From positions 62,001-126,000 of the forward strand of contig NZ_FZPC01000019.1 of the NCBI RefSeq assembly GCF_900187975.1: a stretch of 64,000 nt of DNA, given 5' to 3'. Origin of the DNA: Pseudomonas delhiensis. Its GTDB lineage: Bacteria; Pseudomonadota; Gammaproteobacteria; Pseudomonadales; Pseudomonadaceae. Both the position numbers and the translations under genes were made by a program. Below, one piece after another: positions 53,609 through 63,072 of this stretch. How positions within the stretch are numbered: position 1 is the stretch's first letter; the number at the start of each line of letters is the position of its first letter. The notes below the pieces were generated by a model. The model saw only the letters and a list, made by a program, of their open reading frames with translations. It was not told the origin of the DNA and did no database searches.

Positions 53609-55045
53609 ATGCTGGTTCCTGTGATTCTTTCCGGTGGGGCCGGGACGCGTCTGTGGCCGGTTTCCCGCGAGGGGCAGCCCAAACCCTTCATGGCGCTGCC
53701 CGATGGCCAGACCCTTCTGCACAAGACCTACTGCCGGGCAGCCGGCCTTCTGCCCAGCGATGGCGAGATAGTTACGGTGACCAACCGCGACTACTACTTC
53801 CAGAGCAAGGATCACTTCCTTGCCGCCAAGCTGCGACAGCGCGGACATTTCGTCCTGGAGCCGGTGGGGCGCAATACGGCGCCTGCGGTCGCCATGGCGG
53901 CGTTGGCAGTACGCGCCAGGCACGGCGACCAGGCATTGCTGGTGGTGATGCCGGCGGACCACCTGATCCGCGACCTCGAGGCCTTTGGCCGGGCGGTCGA
54001 GCGCGCGGCCGCCCTGGCCGAGACCGGTCACCTGGTCACCTTCGGCGTGGTGCCCACGGCGCCGGAGACCGGTTTCGGCTACATAGAGATGGGCGAGCAA
54101 CTGGACGAGGGCCGCGGTGCCAGGGTTCGGCGTTTCGTGGAGAAGCCCGACCTGGAGACTGCCCGGCAATTCCTCGACAGCGGTGATTTCCTCTGGAACT
54201 CGGGCATGTTCTGCTTCAGCGTCGCCACGCTGCTTGGCGAGCTGGAACGCCACGCTCCGGAAATCCTCGTCAGCGCCATCGCCTGCCACGAGGCCAGCAG
54301 CGGCGACGAACTGGGCCAGGTGGTGCAGCAGGAACTGAGCGGCGAGCATTTCGCCGCCTTCCCCGACATTTCCATTGACTACGCACTGATGGAGCGCTCA
54401 GAGCGCGTCGCGGTGGTTCCGGCGGCCTTCGACTGGAGCGACATCGGCTCCTGGGGGGCGCTGAGCGCGCTGGTCGAGCCCGATGCGCAGAACAACCGCG
54501 CAGCCGCCGACGCGGTGTTCGTCGATACCTGCAACACCTACGTGCAGAGCGACGACCGCCTGGTGGCCACCGTGGGAGTGTCCGACCTGATCGTCATCGA
54601 TACCGCAGACGCCATCCTGGTCGCCCACGCCGAGCGCGCCCAGGACGTGCGCAAGGTGGTCAAGCAGCTCAAGGACAGCGAGCACGAGGCTTATCGCCTG
54701 CACCGCACCGTGAGCCGTCCGTGGGGAACCTACACGGTGCTGGAGGAAGGGCCGCGCTTCAAGATCAAGCGCATCGTGGTCAAGCCGGGGGCCTCACTGT
54801 CGTTGCAAATGCACCATCACCGCAGCGAACACTGGATAGTGGTGCGTGGCATGGCCAAGGTCACCAATGGCGAGGGCGTGCGCCTGGTGAACAGCAACGA
54901 GTCCACCTACATCCCTGCGGGGCACAAGCATCGCCTGGAGAACCCCGGCGTCATCGACCTGGTGATGATCGAGGTGCAGAGCGGCGAATACCTGGGGGAG
55001 GACGACATCGTCCGCTTCGAGGATCAGTACGGCAGGGCCTGCTAG
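53609..55045 (+). CDS. wbpW: Mannose-1-phosphate guanylyltransferase / mannose-6-phosphate isomerase
   Basis: 478 residues. Bifunctional PMI-GMP: N-terminal nucleotidyltransferase (VILSGGAGTRLWPVSREGQP, RFVEKPD) and C-terminal cupin isomerase (RPWGTYTVLEEGPRFKIKRI, QMHHHRSEHWIVVRG). Supplies GDP-mannose to Gmd. The active-site motif reads QPKPF where many homologues have YPKQF, a small deviation. Starts four bases after gmd and ends directly against wzm. Confidence 0.93.
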   Translation: MLVPVILSGGAGTRLWPVSREGQPKPFMALPDGQTLLHKTYCRAAGLLPSDGEIVTVTNRDYYFQSKDHFLAAKLRQRGHFVLEPVGRNTAPAVAMAALAVRARHGDQALLVVMPADHLIRDLEAFGRAVERAAALAETGHLVTFGVVPTAPETGFGYIEMGEQLDEGRGARVRRFVEKPDLETARQFLDSGDFLWNSGMFCFSVATLLGELERHAPEILVSAIACHEASSGDELGQVVQQELSGEHFAAFPDISIDYALMERSERVAVVPAAFDWSDIGSWGALSALVEPDAQNNRAAADAVFVDTCNTYVQSDDRLVATVGVSDLIVIDTADAILVAHAERAQDVRKVVKQLKDSEHEAYRLHRTVSRPWGTYTVLEEGPRFKIKRIVVKPGASLSLQMHHHRSEHWIVVRGMAKVTNGEGVRLVNSNESTYIPAGHKHRLENPGVIDLVMIEVQSGEYLGEDDIVRFEDQYGRAC

Positions 55046-55843
55046 ATGTTGGCGAGGATGTTCCAGGGAATCTGGCAATACCGCGGCTTCGTCGCCGGCA
55101 GCGTGCGCCGCGAGTTCGAGTCGCGCTACCGCGGCTCGATGCTGGGCGCGGCCTGGACGGTGCTCAACCCGCTGGCGATGATCCTGGTGTACACGGTGAT
55201 CTTCTCCGAGGTGATGCGGGCGCGGTTGCCGGGCGTCGATGACCGCATGGCATTCGGCGTGTTCATCTGTTCCGGGCTGCTCACCTGGGGCCTGTTCTCC
55301 GAGGTGGTCGGGCGCAGCCTGACGATGTTCCTGGACAACGCGAACCTGCTGAAGAAGCTCAACTTCCCGCGCATCTGCCTGCCGGTGGTGAGCGTGCTCA
55401 ACGCACTGGTGAACTTCGCCATCATCTTCGCGCTGTTCTGCGGCTTCCTGGCCATCACTGGCCGGCTGCCCGGCATCGCCCTGCTGGCCTTCCCCGTCCT
55501 GCTCCTGCTGCAACTGTTGTTCGCCTGCGGGCTGGGCATGCTGCTGGGCGTGCTCAACGTGTTCTTCCGCGACGTTGGGCAACTGTTCGGCATTCTCCTG
55601 CAGTTCTGGTTCTGGTTCACGCCCATCGTCTACCCGACCAGCATCCTGCCGGAAAGCATCCGCAGGCTGATCCAGCTCAATCCGATGACGCCGCTGATCC
55701 AGTCCTACCAGAACCTCTTCCTATATGGCCACTGGCCCGTATGGACTGACCTGCTGCCGCTGCTGCTCTCGGCCCTGGTGCTGTGCATCCTGGCGCTGGC
55801 GCTGTTCCGTAGCCGTTCCGGCGAGATGGTGGACGAACTCTGA
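55046..55843 (+). CDS. wzm: CPA ABC exporter, membrane subunit
   Basis: 265 residues, ABC-2 type permease with about six spans. Begins with the amphipathic GFVAGSVRREFESRYRGSML and contains LGAAWTVLNPLAMILVYTVI. ATG follows the wbpW stop with no gap, and its TGA overlaps the wzt ATG by one base. Exports the lipid-linked D-rhamnan across the inner membrane with Wzt. Confidence 0.93.
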   Translation: MLARMFQGIWQYRGFVAGSVRREFESRYRGSMLGAAWTVLNPLAMILVYTVIFSEVMRARLPGVDDRMAFGVFICSGLLTWGLFSEVVGRSLTMFLDNANLLKKLNFPRICLPVVSVLNALVNFAIIFALFCGFLAITGRLPGIALLAFPVLLLLQLLFACGLGMLLGVLNVFFRDVGQLFGILLQFWFWFTPIVYPTSILPESIRRLIQLNPMTPLIQSYQNLFLYGHWPVWTDLLPLLLSALVLCILALALFRSRSGEMVDEL

Positions 55844-57105
55844 TGGGCCACATACGTATCCAGCAACTCGGCAAGGCCTACCGCCAATACCCCTCGCGCT
55901 GGGCCCGGCTGCTCGAATGGCTGTCTCCCTGTGCCCGACCACGCCACCAGCAGAAATGGGTGCTGCAGGATATCGACCTGGACATCGCGCCCGGCGAAGC
56001 GGTAGGGCTGGTTGGCTCCAATGGCGCCGGCAAGAGTACGCTGCTCAAGATCATCACCGGCACCACCCTGCCCACCCGCGGCAGTTGCAGCGTCGGCGGG
56101 CGGGTCTCGGCGCTGCTGGAGCTGGGCATGGGCTTCCACCCGGAATTCACCGGCCGCCAGAACGTATTCATGGCCGCGCAGCTGCAGGGCCTGCAGCGCG
56201 AGGAAATCGAGGAACTGATGCCGGCCATCGAGGCCTTCGCCGAGATCGGTGACGCCATCGACCAGCCGGTGCGCACCTACTCCAGCGGCATGCAGATGCG
56301 CCTGGCGTTCAGCGTGGCCACCGCCAGGCGCCCTGACGTGCTGATCGTCGACGAGGCGCTGTCGGTGGGCGATGCCTATTTCCAGCACAAGAGCTTCGAG
56401 CGCATCCGTAGCTTCCGCCGCGACGGCACCACGCTGCTAATCGTGTCCCATGACCGCTTCGCCATCCAGTCCATCTGCGATCGCGCTGTGCTGCTGGAGT
56501 TCGGCAGGGTCGTGCAGCAGGGCGAGCCGGAGATGGTCATGGACTACTACCATGCGCGCATGACGGCCGGCCTCAACCATCGGGTACGCCAGGAGATGCT
56601 GGCCAACGGCAAGACGCGGACCATTTCCGGTACCGGGGAGGTCGAGGTCGAGTCGGTGCGCTTGCTGGAGCAGGATACCTCGGTGGAAATCATCGAAGTG
56701 GGCAGCGAAGTGACGCTGGAAGTGGTGGTCCGCGCGACCCAGGACATCAGCCAACTGGTGCTGGGGTTCATGCTCAAGGACCGCCTGGGCCAGGCCATGT
56801 ACGGCATCAACTCCTACCGCCTGAAGCAGACGCTGGAGAATATCCGGGCAGGTGAGCGCATCCTGTATCGATACAGCTTCCCGATGCGCCTGGGACCAGG
56901 CAACTACTCGGTTTCCTTGAGCCTTTCCAGGCGTGACTCGCACCTGGACGGCAGCTACGAATGGCGCGACTGCGCCATGCTGTTCCAGGTGGCCAACGCC
57001 AGCCACGAGAACTTCGTCGGCTATTCCTGGCTGGGGGCGGAGCTTGCGGTCGAGCGCCTGGGCGCTGCAGCGGAAGTGCTCGAACTGAGGCGCAGCCTGC
57101 CATGA
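55843..57105 (+). CDS. wzt: CPA ABC exporter, ATPase with C-terminal carbohydrate-binding domain
   Basis: 420 residues. ATPase domain (about 1-245): Walker A GLVGSNGAGKSTLLKIITG, signature YSSGMQMRLAFSVATARRP, Walker B VLIVDEAL, H-loop SHDRF. The extra C-terminal domain (about 270-420, EVEVESVRLLEQDTSVEIIE ... GPGNYSVSLSLSRRDSHLDG) is the beta-sandwich used by Wzt proteins of terminally modified O-chains to recognise the capped end. This fits the nearby methyl- and acyltransferases. Confidence 0.93.
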   Translation: MGHIRIQQLGKAYRQYPSRWARLLEWLSPCARPRHQQKWVLQDIDLDIAPGEAVGLVGSNGAGKSTLLKIITGTTLPTRGSCSVGGRVSALLELGMGFHPEFTGRQNVFMAAQLQGLQREEIEELMPAIEAFAEIGDAIDQPVRTYSSGMQMRLAFSVATARRPDVLIVDEALSVGDAYFQHKSFERIRSFRRDGTTLLIVSHDRFAIQSICDRAVLLEFGRVVQQGEPEMVMDYYHARMTAGLNHRVRQEMLANGKTRTISGTGEVEVESVRLLEQDTSVEIIEVGSEVTLEVVVRATQDISQLVLGFMLKDRLGQAMYGINSYRLKQTLENIRAGERILYRYSFPMRLGPGNYSVSLSLSRRDSHLDGSYEWRDCAMLFQVANASHENFVGYSWLGAELAVERLGAAAEVLELRRSLP

Positions 57106-58490
57106 CCCGCATACTCATCGAATGCACATACGTCTTCGAACACCCCGAAGTGAACTCGGGCATCCAGCGCGTCGTGCGCAATGTCATCCGTAATCTCGAT
57201 GCGGTCCAGGCCGAAGTCGAGTGCATACCCGTGGTCTTCCTGCGCGGGCGTATGTTCCGGGTACTGGCGCTGGCGCCCCTGTCCGGTCGCGACCTGCCCT
57301 GGCACAGCCGCATGCGCGTGGCCCTGGAGCAACTGCGTAACGACTACTGGATGTGGCACGCGCGCCTGGAGCGGCGCTGGCCGATGAACCGTTGGCACAA
57401 TGCGCGGCGGGCTCTCTACATGCTCTGCAAGCTGGCCAGCCTGAGCTTCACCCTGCCGCTGCGATTCGCCACCTATGCCTCGCGCAACCATGTGGTACCT
57501 GAGCGCGTGCAAGCCATGGAGGTGCAGCCGGGCGACCAGTTGCTGCTGCTCGACTCGTCCTGGCATGCCGATTTCTTCCCCGTCGCCGAGCGTCTCAAGG
57601 CACAGGGCGTGGGCGTCGTCTCGGTGATCTACGATCTCATCCCCTCTACGCATCCGCAGTTTTGCGATGCCGGCCTGGTCCGTGTCTTCGACCGCTGGTT
57701 CGACTGGATCGCCGAAATGGCCGATGGCTTCATGTGCATCTCCACCACCATCCGCGACCAACTGCGTGCCGAGATCGTCCGCCGTCGAGGCGAGGCGGTG
57801 GCCGGACAGATCTGGTTCGACCACTTCTACCTGGGCTCGGAACTGGACCTGGCCGACCGTCCCGGCCGTATCGATCCGCGCCTGCTGCGGCTGTTCGAGG
57901 CGGGTGCGCCGGTGTACCTGATGGTCAGCACCATAGAACCGCGAAAGAACCACGCCTATCTGCTGGACGCCTTCGAGCGTCTCTGGGCGCGTGGCTCCCC
58001 GGTTCACCTGTGCATCATCGGGCGCGTCGGTTGGAAGTGCGAGGACCTGATCGCCCGCATCCGCCGGCATCCGGAATTGAACAAGCGCCTGCATGTTTTC
58101 CACAAGCTCAACGATCGAGGCCTGGAGCACGCCTATGCGAACGCCAAGGCACTGGTGTTCCCGTCTTTCGTCGAAGGCTTCGGCCTGCCACTGGTAGAGG
58201 CCATGCAGCGCCAGTTACCGGCCATGGCCAGCGATATCCCGGTATTCCGTGAGATCGGCGGCGACTTCATGGCCTATTTCGATCTGGACCAGCCGGACTC
58301 CCTCGCGGCGCTCGTGGAGCGCTTCGAAGAGTCGGGCCAGTTCCCGGCGCTACGGCAGGTTTCCGAGTGGCGCTGGATCGGATGGCGTGAGGCCAGCCAG
58401 CAACTCATCGCGCGTGTAGTGCAGGCGCAGTGGCAACAGCCTTTGGGAGGGGCGCCGGAAAAGGACGAACAGCATGAAGGTTGCGCTTAA
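57102..58490 (+). CDS. wbpX: D-rhamnosyltransferase of CPA
   Basis: 462 residues. GT-B, GT4-type: ILIECTYVFEHPEVNSGIQR at the N-terminus, VSTIEPRKNHAYLLDAFERL at the start of the C-terminal half, and FPSFVEGFGLPLVEAMQRQL as the donor loop. Starts within the wzt stop (ATGA) and overlaps wbpY by 17 bases. By position it corresponds to WbpX, assigned to alpha-1,2 D-rhamnose addition in P. aeruginosa. Confidence 0.9.
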   Translation: MTRILIECTYVFEHPEVNSGIQRVVRNVIRNLDAVQAEVECIPVVFLRGRMFRVLALAPLSGRDLPWHSRMRVALEQLRNDYWMWHARLERRWPMNRWHNARRALYMLCKLASLSFTLPLRFATYASRNHVVPERVQAMEVQPGDQLLLLDSSWHADFFPVAERLKAQGVGVVSVIYDLIPSTHPQFCDAGLVRVFDRWFDWIAEMADGFMCISTTIRDQLRAEIVRRRGEAVAGQIWFDHFYLGSELDLADRPGRIDPRLLRLFEAGAPVYLMVSTIEPRKNHAYLLDAFERLWARGSPVHLCIIGRVGWKCEDLIARIRRHPELNKRLHVFHKLNDRGLEHAYANAKALVFPSFVEGFGLPLVEAMQRQLPAMASDIPVFREIGGDFMAYFDLDQPDSLAALVERFEESGQFPALRQVSEWRWIGWREASQQLIARVVQAQWQQPLGGAPEKDEQHEGCA

Positions 58491-59607
58491 CACCCGCATC
58501 CTCCAGGCCCCGCGTACCGGCATCGGCCAGTACGTGGCGGCGCTGGCGCAGGCCCTGGGCGAGCAGCCCGGCGTGCGCCTCGACTATTTCCAGGGTTGGG
58601 GCTGGTCGAGGGCGCTGCCGCGGGCGGCGTTGCCGGGCTATTCGCGCTGGAGCTCCGCGGTCAGGCGGGTGCCGGGCGCCTACCGGATCCGCCGCTGGCT
58701 GGAGCAGCAGCGTTTCGACCGCGGCCTGCGCGAGCGGGATGTGCAGCTGTACCACGAGCCGAGCCTGTGGCCGCTGGAGTTCGACGGCCCCATGGTCATG
58801 ACGGTACATGACCTGACCCATGTGCGTTATCCCCAGACCCAGCCGCGTAACCGCCTGGCTGAGATCGAGCGGCGTGTCGGCGAAGGCGTGGCCCGGGCCG
58901 GGCGCATCCTGGTGGATTCGCACTTCGTCGGTGCGGAGTTGCAGGAGTATTTCGGCCTGCCGGCGGAGCGGGTGATGGTCGCGCCCCTGGGCTGCGCAGC
59001 GCGTTTCCGGCCGCGCACGGCTGAACAGTTGCGAACTGTACTGGCGCCACTGGCCCTGGAGGCCGGGGGCTACCTGATCTGCGTGGGCACGTTGGAGCCG
59101 CGCAAGAACCTGCAGCAGGCCTTGCGTGCCCATGCCTTGCTGCCGCCCGCCATGCGCGAGCGCTACCCGTTGCTGATCGCCGGCATGGCCGGCTGGCGCC
59201 AGGAGCAGTTGAGCGCGGAGCTGGCCGCGGCGTTGGCTGGCGGCCAGGTGCGCCTGCTCGGCTACCTGGACGACGACACCCTGGCGGGTGTGCTCGCCGG
59301 GGCGCGCCTGCTGCTGTTCCCGTCGCTCTACGAGGGTTTCGGGCTGCCGGTGCTGGAGGCCATGGCCAGTGGCGTGCCGACGGTGCTGGCGCGCACCTCG
59401 TCGCTGCCGGAAGTGGCCGGAGAGGCCGGCTGCTTCGTCGAACCGCAGGATGCCCAGGGCATGGCCGATGCCATCCGGCGGCTGCTGGAGGACGAGAACG
59501 AATGGGCACGCCTGCGGGGCCTGGGGCTGGACCGTGCCGTGGCTTTCAGTTGGCAGGCGTGCGCCCGCATCACCGTCGAGGCCTACAGACAGGCCATGGA
59601 GGGTTGA
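58474..59607 (+). CDS. wbpY: D-rhamnosyltransferase of CPA
   Basis: 377 residues. GT4-type: LNTRILQAPRTGIGQYVAAL, VGTLEPRKNLQQALRAHALL, FPSLYEGFGLPVLEAMASGV. Overlaps the 3' end of wbpX by 17 bases, and its TGA directly abuts the wbpZ ATG. Position matches WbpY, assigned to alpha-1,3 D-rhamnose addition. Confidence 0.9.
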   Translation: MKVALNTRILQAPRTGIGQYVAALAQALGEQPGVRLDYFQGWGWSRALPRAALPGYSRWSSAVRRVPGAYRIRRWLEQQRFDRGLRERDVQLYHEPSLWPLEFDGPMVMTVHDLTHVRYPQTQPRNRLAEIERRVGEGVARAGRILVDSHFVGAELQEYFGLPAERVMVAPLGCAARFRPRTAEQLRTVLAPLALEAGGYLICVGTLEPRKNLQQALRAHALLPPAMRERYPLLIAGMAGWRQEQLSAELAAALAGGQVRLLGYLDDDTLAGVLAGARLLLFPSLYEGFGLPVLEAMASGVPTVLARTSSLPEVAGEAGCFVEPQDAQGMADAIRRLLEDENEWARLRGLGLDRAVAFSWQACARITVEAYRQAMEG

Positions 59608-60759
59608 ATGCGCGTTCTGCATTTCTTCAAGACCTACCTGCCCGATTCCGTGGGCGGGATCGAACAGGTGATCAACCAGCTCTGCCGCAGCGGCAAGGCC
59701 CATGGCATCGAGAACGAGGTGCTCACCCTCAGCGCCAACCCCGAGCCGGCCCTGCTGGAGGTCGACGGGCACCGGGTGCACCGTGCGCGCCTGGACCTGC
59801 AGTTGGCCTCGACGGGGTTCTCCTACAGCGTGTTGCCGCGCTTCCGCGCCCTGGCCGCCGAGGCTGACATCATCAACTTCCACTTCCCCTGGCCGTTCAT
59901 GGACCTGGTGCATTTCCTCTCGGGGGTGCGCAAGCCGATGGTGGTGACCTACCACTCGGACATCGTTCGCCAGCGCCACCTGCTCAGGCTGTACCAGCCG
60001 CTGATGAACAGCTTCCTCGGCTGCGCCGACCGCATAGTGGCGGCCTCGCCCAACTACCTGGCCACCAGCGAGGTGTTGCGTCGTTTCCCGGGCAAGACCG
60101 AGGTGATTCCCTACGGGCTGGACAAGACGGGTTATCCACAGCCCGACGCGAATTGCCTGGACGGCTGGCGCCAGCGGGTGGGGGAAGGCTTCTTCCTGTT
60201 CGTCGGGGTGATGCGCTACTACAAGGGCCTGCACATCCTGCTGGAGGCGGTGCAGGGGACCGGCTATCCGCTGGTGGTGGTCGGTGCCGGGCCGCTGGAA
60301 GCCGAGCTGAAGGCGCAGGCCGCCGCCCTCGGAGTGGAGGGCCACGTACGCTTCCTGGGGCGGGTCAGCGAAGTGGACAAGGTGGCGCTGCTGCAGCTGA
60401 GCCGCGCCATCGTGTTTCCGTCGCACCTGCGTTCGGAGGCCTTCGGCATCTCCCTGCTGGAGGGCGCGATGTACGGCAAGCCGATGATCTCCAGCGAGAT
60501 AGGTACCGGCACCAGCTACATCAATGTGCACGGCCTGACCGGTCTGGTGGTGCCGCCCAGCGAGCCCAAGGCGTTCCGCGAGGCGATGCGCTGGATATGG
60601 GAGCACCCGCAAGGCGCCGCCGAGATGGGCAGGAAGGCCGAGGCGCGCTACGAAGAACTGTTCACCGCCGACGCCATGGGGCGGCGCTGGGCCGGGTTGT
60701 ACCGGGAGCTGCTGTTTGCCGATGCGGGCCTGGAAAAGCAGAAAGGCCGCTCAATCTAG
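59608..60759 (+). CDS. wbpZ: D-rhamnosyltransferase initiating the CPA chain
   Basis: 383 residues. GT4-type: LPDSVGGIEQVINQLCRSGK with the donor/acceptor Gly motif, FFLFVGVMRYYKGLHILLEA, RSEAFGISLLEGAMYGKPMI. Last gene of the CPA operon. By position it corresponds to WbpZ, thought to add the first D-rhamnose to the lipid-linked primer. The stop codon lies inside the operon terminator hairpin. Confidence 0.92.
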   Translation: MRVLHFFKTYLPDSVGGIEQVINQLCRSGKAHGIENEVLTLSANPEPALLEVDGHRVHRARLDLQLASTGFSYSVLPRFRALAAEADIINFHFPWPFMDLVHFLSGVRKPMVVTYHSDIVRQRHLLRLYQPLMNSFLGCADRIVAASPNYLATSEVLRRFPGKTEVIPYGLDKTGYPQPDANCLDGWRQRVGEGFFLFVGVMRYYKGLHILLEAVQGTGYPLVVVGAGPLEAELKAQAAALGVEGHVRFLGRVSEVDKVALLQLSRAIVFPSHLRSEAFGISLLEGAMYGKPMISSEIGTGTSYINVHGLTGLVVPPSEPKAFREAMRWIWEHPQGAAEMGRKAEARYEELFTADAMGRRWAGLYRELLFADAGLEKQKGRSI

Positions 60760-60767
60760 CGGCCTTT
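60742..60767. terminator. Terminator between wbpZ and the DUF1127 gene (possibly bidirectional)
   Basis: AAAGGCCGCT (60742-60751), loop CAATCT, AGCGGCCTTT (60758-60767), a perfect 10-base stem ending in TTT. The symmetric A/T ends would allow it to act on both strands. A second inverted repeat GAACTGTC / GACAGTTC (60783-60790, 60803-60810) follows toward the DUF1127 gene. Confidence 0.75.
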
Positions 60768-60821
60768 CACCAGTACAGTTTCGAACTGTCTATCTACTGC
60801 CTGACAGTTCAGCGCTTCCGC

Positions 60822-61028
60822 TTACTTCCAGAACGGCTTGTTCAGCTCGGCGTAGCGCTGGGCTTCGCTGATGCCGGCGTCGGCCAGCAGGCGCGAGTCG
60901 AGGCGGGCCAGCTGGCGGCGGCTCTCGATGCGGCGCTGCCACAGGCGGACGGTGCCGACCAGGCTGCGGTGGGCGGTGGAGGAAGAACGGATGCTGCTGA
61001 CGTTGGCGGAACCGAGGGTACGTTCCAT
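60822..61028 (-). CDS. DUF1127 small protein
   Basis: 68 residues. C-terminal family motif RRQLARLDSRLLADAGISEA then AELNKPFWK, like the 39500-39712 product. The N-terminus is Ser-rich. Converges on wbpZ. The upstream region carries several GCGAACTGTA-type repeats that may be operators. Function unknown. Confidence 0.82.
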   Translation of the reverse strand: MERTLGSANVSSIRSSSTAHRSLVGTVRLWQRRIESRRQLARLDSRLLADAGISEAQRYAELNKPFWK

Positions 61029-61385
61029 GATTTTCGTCCTTCCCGCTTTTGGCGGGTAGTGGGGTTGCGGAAGTTGTTGAGGCGTATCTTCTGACTTTTT
61101 AGTCAGCCGCGATAGGTACAGTTGCCTTGAATTAAATAGCGTCAGCGAATTGTTTCAGCGAACTGTAATGGCGTTTTTGGTGCGAACTGTACCGCTGTGC
61201 TCCGTTTTGGTGCGCAGATGGCGGGGAATGCGGGGTTTTCAGAGGGGCTGCCGGGGTTGGCAGTAGGAGAAGTGGAACAGTCGCTGTGGGATAAAAAACT
61301 GTTCGAGAGTGTTTTTACGTGGTTTTTTTCCGACTGTCCAGCCTGGCGGGCCATTCTTTGTGGAATGGCCCGCCGGCGTGCCGGA
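61029..61385. promoter_or_regulatory. Promoter region of the DUF1127 gene with repeated AACTGTA motifs
   Basis: 357 bases. GCGAACTGTA occurs at 61158-61167 and 61182-61191 (24 bases apart), a weaker copy GCGAATTGTT at 61145-61154, and the inverted form GGTACAGTT at 61115-61123. A small hairpin CTGACT TTTT AGTCAG lies at 61091-61106. GGCGGGCCATTC / GAATGGCCCGCC (61345-61356, 61363-61374) forms a hairpin just below the CoA-transferase stop without a U tract, a possible terminator for that gene. No gene is seen. Confidence 0.5.
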
Positions 61386-62882
61386 TCAGCTGGCGGCGAG
61401 CATGTGGCCGCGTTCTTCCAGGTTGATGTGCCAGTTCATGGCTTCGCGCAGGATGTGCGGGGTGTGCCCGCCGCGCTGGCAGGCGGCCTCGAAGTAGGCG
61501 GCCAGGGCGTCGCGGTAGGAGGGGTGCACGCAGTTCTCGATGACCACCCGGGCGCGTTCGCGCGGCGCCAGGCCGCGCAGGTCGGCCAGGCCCTGCTCGG
61601 TGACCAGGATGTCGACGTCGTGCTCGGTATGGTCGACGTGGCTGACCATGGGCACCACGCTGGAGATGCTGCCGCCCTTGGCGATGGACTTGGTGACGAA
61701 GATCGCCAGGTGGGCGTTGCGGGCGAAGTCGCCCGAGCCGCCGATGCCGTTCATCATCCTGGTGCCGCCGACGTGGGTGGAGTTGACGTTGCCGTAGATG
61801 TCGAACTCCAGCGCGGTGTTGATGCCGATGATCCCCAGGCGACGCACCACCTCGGGGTGGTTGGAGATTTCCTGCGGGCGCAGCACCAGCTTGTCCTTGT
61901 AGCGCTCCAGGTTGCCGAAGACGTCGGCGTTGCGGCGGCTCGACAGGGTGATGGAACTGCCCGAGGCGAAGCGCAGCTTGCCCGAGTCCATCAGGTCGAA
62001 GGTGGAGTCCTGCAGCACTTCGGAGTACATGGTCAGGTCTTCGAAGGGCGATTCCATCAGGCCGCACATCACCGCGTTGGCGATGCTGCCGATGCCCGCC
62101 TGCAGCGGCGCGAGGTTCTTCGCCAGGCGGCCGGCGTCCACTTCGCGCTTGAAGAAGTCGATCAGGTGGTTGGCGATGGCCTGGGTCTCGCTGTCCGGCG
62201 GCAGCACGGTGGAGGGCGAGTCCGGCTGGTTGTTGATGACGATGGCGACGATCTTTTCCGGCGGGATCGGGATGGCGGTGCTGCCGATGCGATCGTCGAC
62301 GCGGGTCAGCGGGATCGGCGTGCGGGTCGGCCGGTAGGTCGGGATGTAGATGTCGTGCAGGCCTTCCAGGTTGGTGTTGTGCGCCAGGTTGATCTCGACT
62401 ATCACCTGCTTGGCGAAGATCGCGAAGCTGGCCGAGTTGCCCACGGAAGTGGTCGGTACGATGTGGCCTTGCTCGGTGATGGCCACGGCTTCGATGACCG
62501 CGATGTCCGGCAGCTTGAGCTGGTGGTTGCGCAGTTGTTCGACGGTTTCCGACAGGTGCTGGTCGATGAACATCACCGAGCCGTCGTTGATCGCCTTGCG
62601 CAGGGTGCTGTCGACCTGGAAGGGCATGCGCCGGGCCAGCACGCCGGCCTCGGTCAGGTGCTTGTCGAGGTCGTTGCCCAGGCTCGCGCCGGTCATCAGG
62701 CTGATCTTCAGCGGCTGCTGCTTGGCGCGCTGCGCCAGGGCTTCCGGCACGGCCTTGGCTTCGCCGGCGCGGGTGAAGCCGCTCATGCCGACGGTCATGC
62801 CGTCCTGGATCAGGGCTGCGGCCTGGTCAGCAGTCATCACCTTCTCGAGCAGGGAAGGCAGGCGCACGCGATCACGGTACAT
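61386..62882 (-). CDS. Acetyl-CoA hydrolase / succinyl-CoA:acetate CoA-transferase family
   Basis: 498 residues. Class I CoA-transferase of the acetyl-CoA hydrolase/transferase type: GMTVGMSGFTRAGEAKAVPE near the N-terminus, then in the C-terminal half ALEFDIYGNVNSTHVGGTRM (candidate catalytic Glu at about 357), MNGIGGSGDFARNAHLAIFV and VTEQGLADLRGLAPRERAR. Moves CoA between acetyl/propionyl and succinyl groups, likely in acetate or propionate handling. Occupies the same place next to CPA as PA5445 in P. aeruginosa. Confidence 0.9.
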   Translation of the reverse strand: MYRDRVRLPSLLEKVMTADQAAALIQDGMTVGMSGFTRAGEAKAVPEALAQRAKQQPLKISLMTGASLGNDLDKHLTEAGVLARRMPFQVDSTLRKAINDGSVMFIDQHLSETVEQLRNHQLKLPDIAVIEAVAITEQGHIVPTTSVGNSASFAIFAKQVIVEINLAHNTNLEGLHDIYIPTYRPTRTPIPLTRVDDRIGSTAIPIPPEKIVAIVINNQPDSPSTVLPPDSETQAIANHLIDFFKREVDAGRLAKNLAPLQAGIGSIANAVMCGLMESPFEDLTMYSEVLQDSTFDLMDSGKLRFASGSSITLSSRRNADVFGNLERYKDKLVLRPQEISNHPEVVRRLGIIGINTALEFDIYGNVNSTHVGGTRMMNGIGGSGDFARNAHLAIFVTKSIAKGGSISSVVPMVSHVDHTEHDVDILVTEQGLADLRGLAPRERARVVIENCVHPSYRDALAAYFEAACQRGGHTPHILREAMNWHINLEERGHMLAAS

Positions 62883-63029
62883 GGAAAAACCTCAGGCTTT
62901 ATGGGGAGTGCAAGGGGGCCAGTCTAGGGATTCGGCGATTTTTCGCCCTTATACCAAGGTCGAAAAATCGCCCCGCCACTGCTTTCCTTACTACCAAAGT
63001 CCAGAGGGTTTTCCTTTGCGGCAAAGCAA

Positions 63030-63052
63030 GACACCGGCGCGCGGCCGGTGTC
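63030..63052 (-). terminator. Terminator of the pntB transcription unit
   Basis: On the minus strand GACACCGGC, loop CGCGC, GCCGGTGTC, then TTGCTTTG, 21 bases after the pntB stop. A stable stem with a short, imperfect U tract. Confidence 0.65.
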
Positions 63053-63072
63053 TCGTGGATCGACAGCTGTCG

